Part shown: positions 5,667-5,700 of the stretch, one piece after another
Numbering within the stretch: the stretch's first letter is position 1
How the letters are laid out: each line of letters opens with the position of its first letter
NCBI GenBank assembly: GCA_005888925.1
Contig: VBCP01000090.1
Coordinates: 1 to 5,700, forward strand
Source: Betaproteobacteria bacterium
GTDB lineage: Bacteria > Pseudomonadota > Gammaproteobacteria > Burkholderiales > SG8-39
Length of the DNA: 5,700 nt
Reading direction: 5' to 3'
The notes under the pieces: generated by a model
Told to the model about the DNA's origin: nothing
Databases searched by the model: none
What the model saw: the letters and a program-made list of their open reading frames with translations, nothing else
Translations under genes and position numbers: made by a program

Positions 5667-5700
5667 TCAGTGCAGCACGCGGGGGATCGACAGCGTGAAC
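5667..5700 (-). CDS. apaG: ApaG, C-terminal end only (gene continues past the window)
   Basis: Only the last ten codons and the TGA stop (5669-5667) are present. They read FTLSIPRVLH, which matches the C-terminal strand of ApaG (family ends such as F-x-L-A-x-P-x-x-x-H). ApaG (CorD) is a small cytoplasmic protein with an immunoglobulin-like fold and unsettled function, linked to Co2+ resistance and Mg2+ efflux. From memory, apaG sits beside mltA in many betaproteobacteria, which supports the call. Evidence is limited by the short visible stretch. Confidence 0.6.
   Translation of the reverse strand, partial: FTLSIPRVLH

Overview
The window is G+C-rich and almost fully coding. It looks like chromosomal DNA of a betaproteobacterium. 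The protein sequences (MiaB, a UbiH/UbiF-type hydroxylase, DsbC, MltA), the beta-type elongator tRNA-Met, and the apaG-mltA and tRNA-miaB neighbourhoods all point that way. This placement comes from remembered families, not a search. I see no insertion sequence, phage gene, CRISPR array or integrase.

Region 1 (1-1600, minus strand) reads from right to left: a tRNA-Met(CAT), a small exported protein of unknown function (97 aa), then miaB running off the left edge. The small gene and miaB share one base (stop/start TGATG), so they are probably co-translated. miaB is not intact here. Residues 1-26 and everything from the FNTCS motif onward are recognisable but lie in different frames, with about 44 bases of the expected sequence missing. 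It is either a pseudogene or an assembly error.

Region 2 (1601-1674) is a short divergent intergenic stretch with an exact TATAAT facing the tRNA. An overlapping TATACT faces the rightward genes.

Region 3 (1675-4417, plus strand) is a tight three-gene cluster: a JmjC/cupin-type Fe(II) oxygenase, a flavin-dependent ubiquinone-pathway-type hydroxylase whose GTG start lies inside the oxygenase gene (25-base overlap), and periplasmic disulfide isomerase DsbC two bases further on.

Region 4 (4430-5700, minus strand) converges on region 3 after a 12-base gap. It holds the lipoprotein lytic transglycosylase MltA, preceded by the last ten codons of apaG at the window edge. The 85-base gap between apaG and mltA is filled on the opposite strand by a 28-codon ORF. 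It encodes one transmembrane helix, shows clear coding-type base periodicity, and is a candidate unannotated small membrane protein.

Most of the window is ordinary housekeeping. The points worth a second look are the miaB lesion, the 28-aa membrane ORF, the oxygenase/hydroxylase overlap, the U73 discriminator base of the tRNA, and the shared -10 region.
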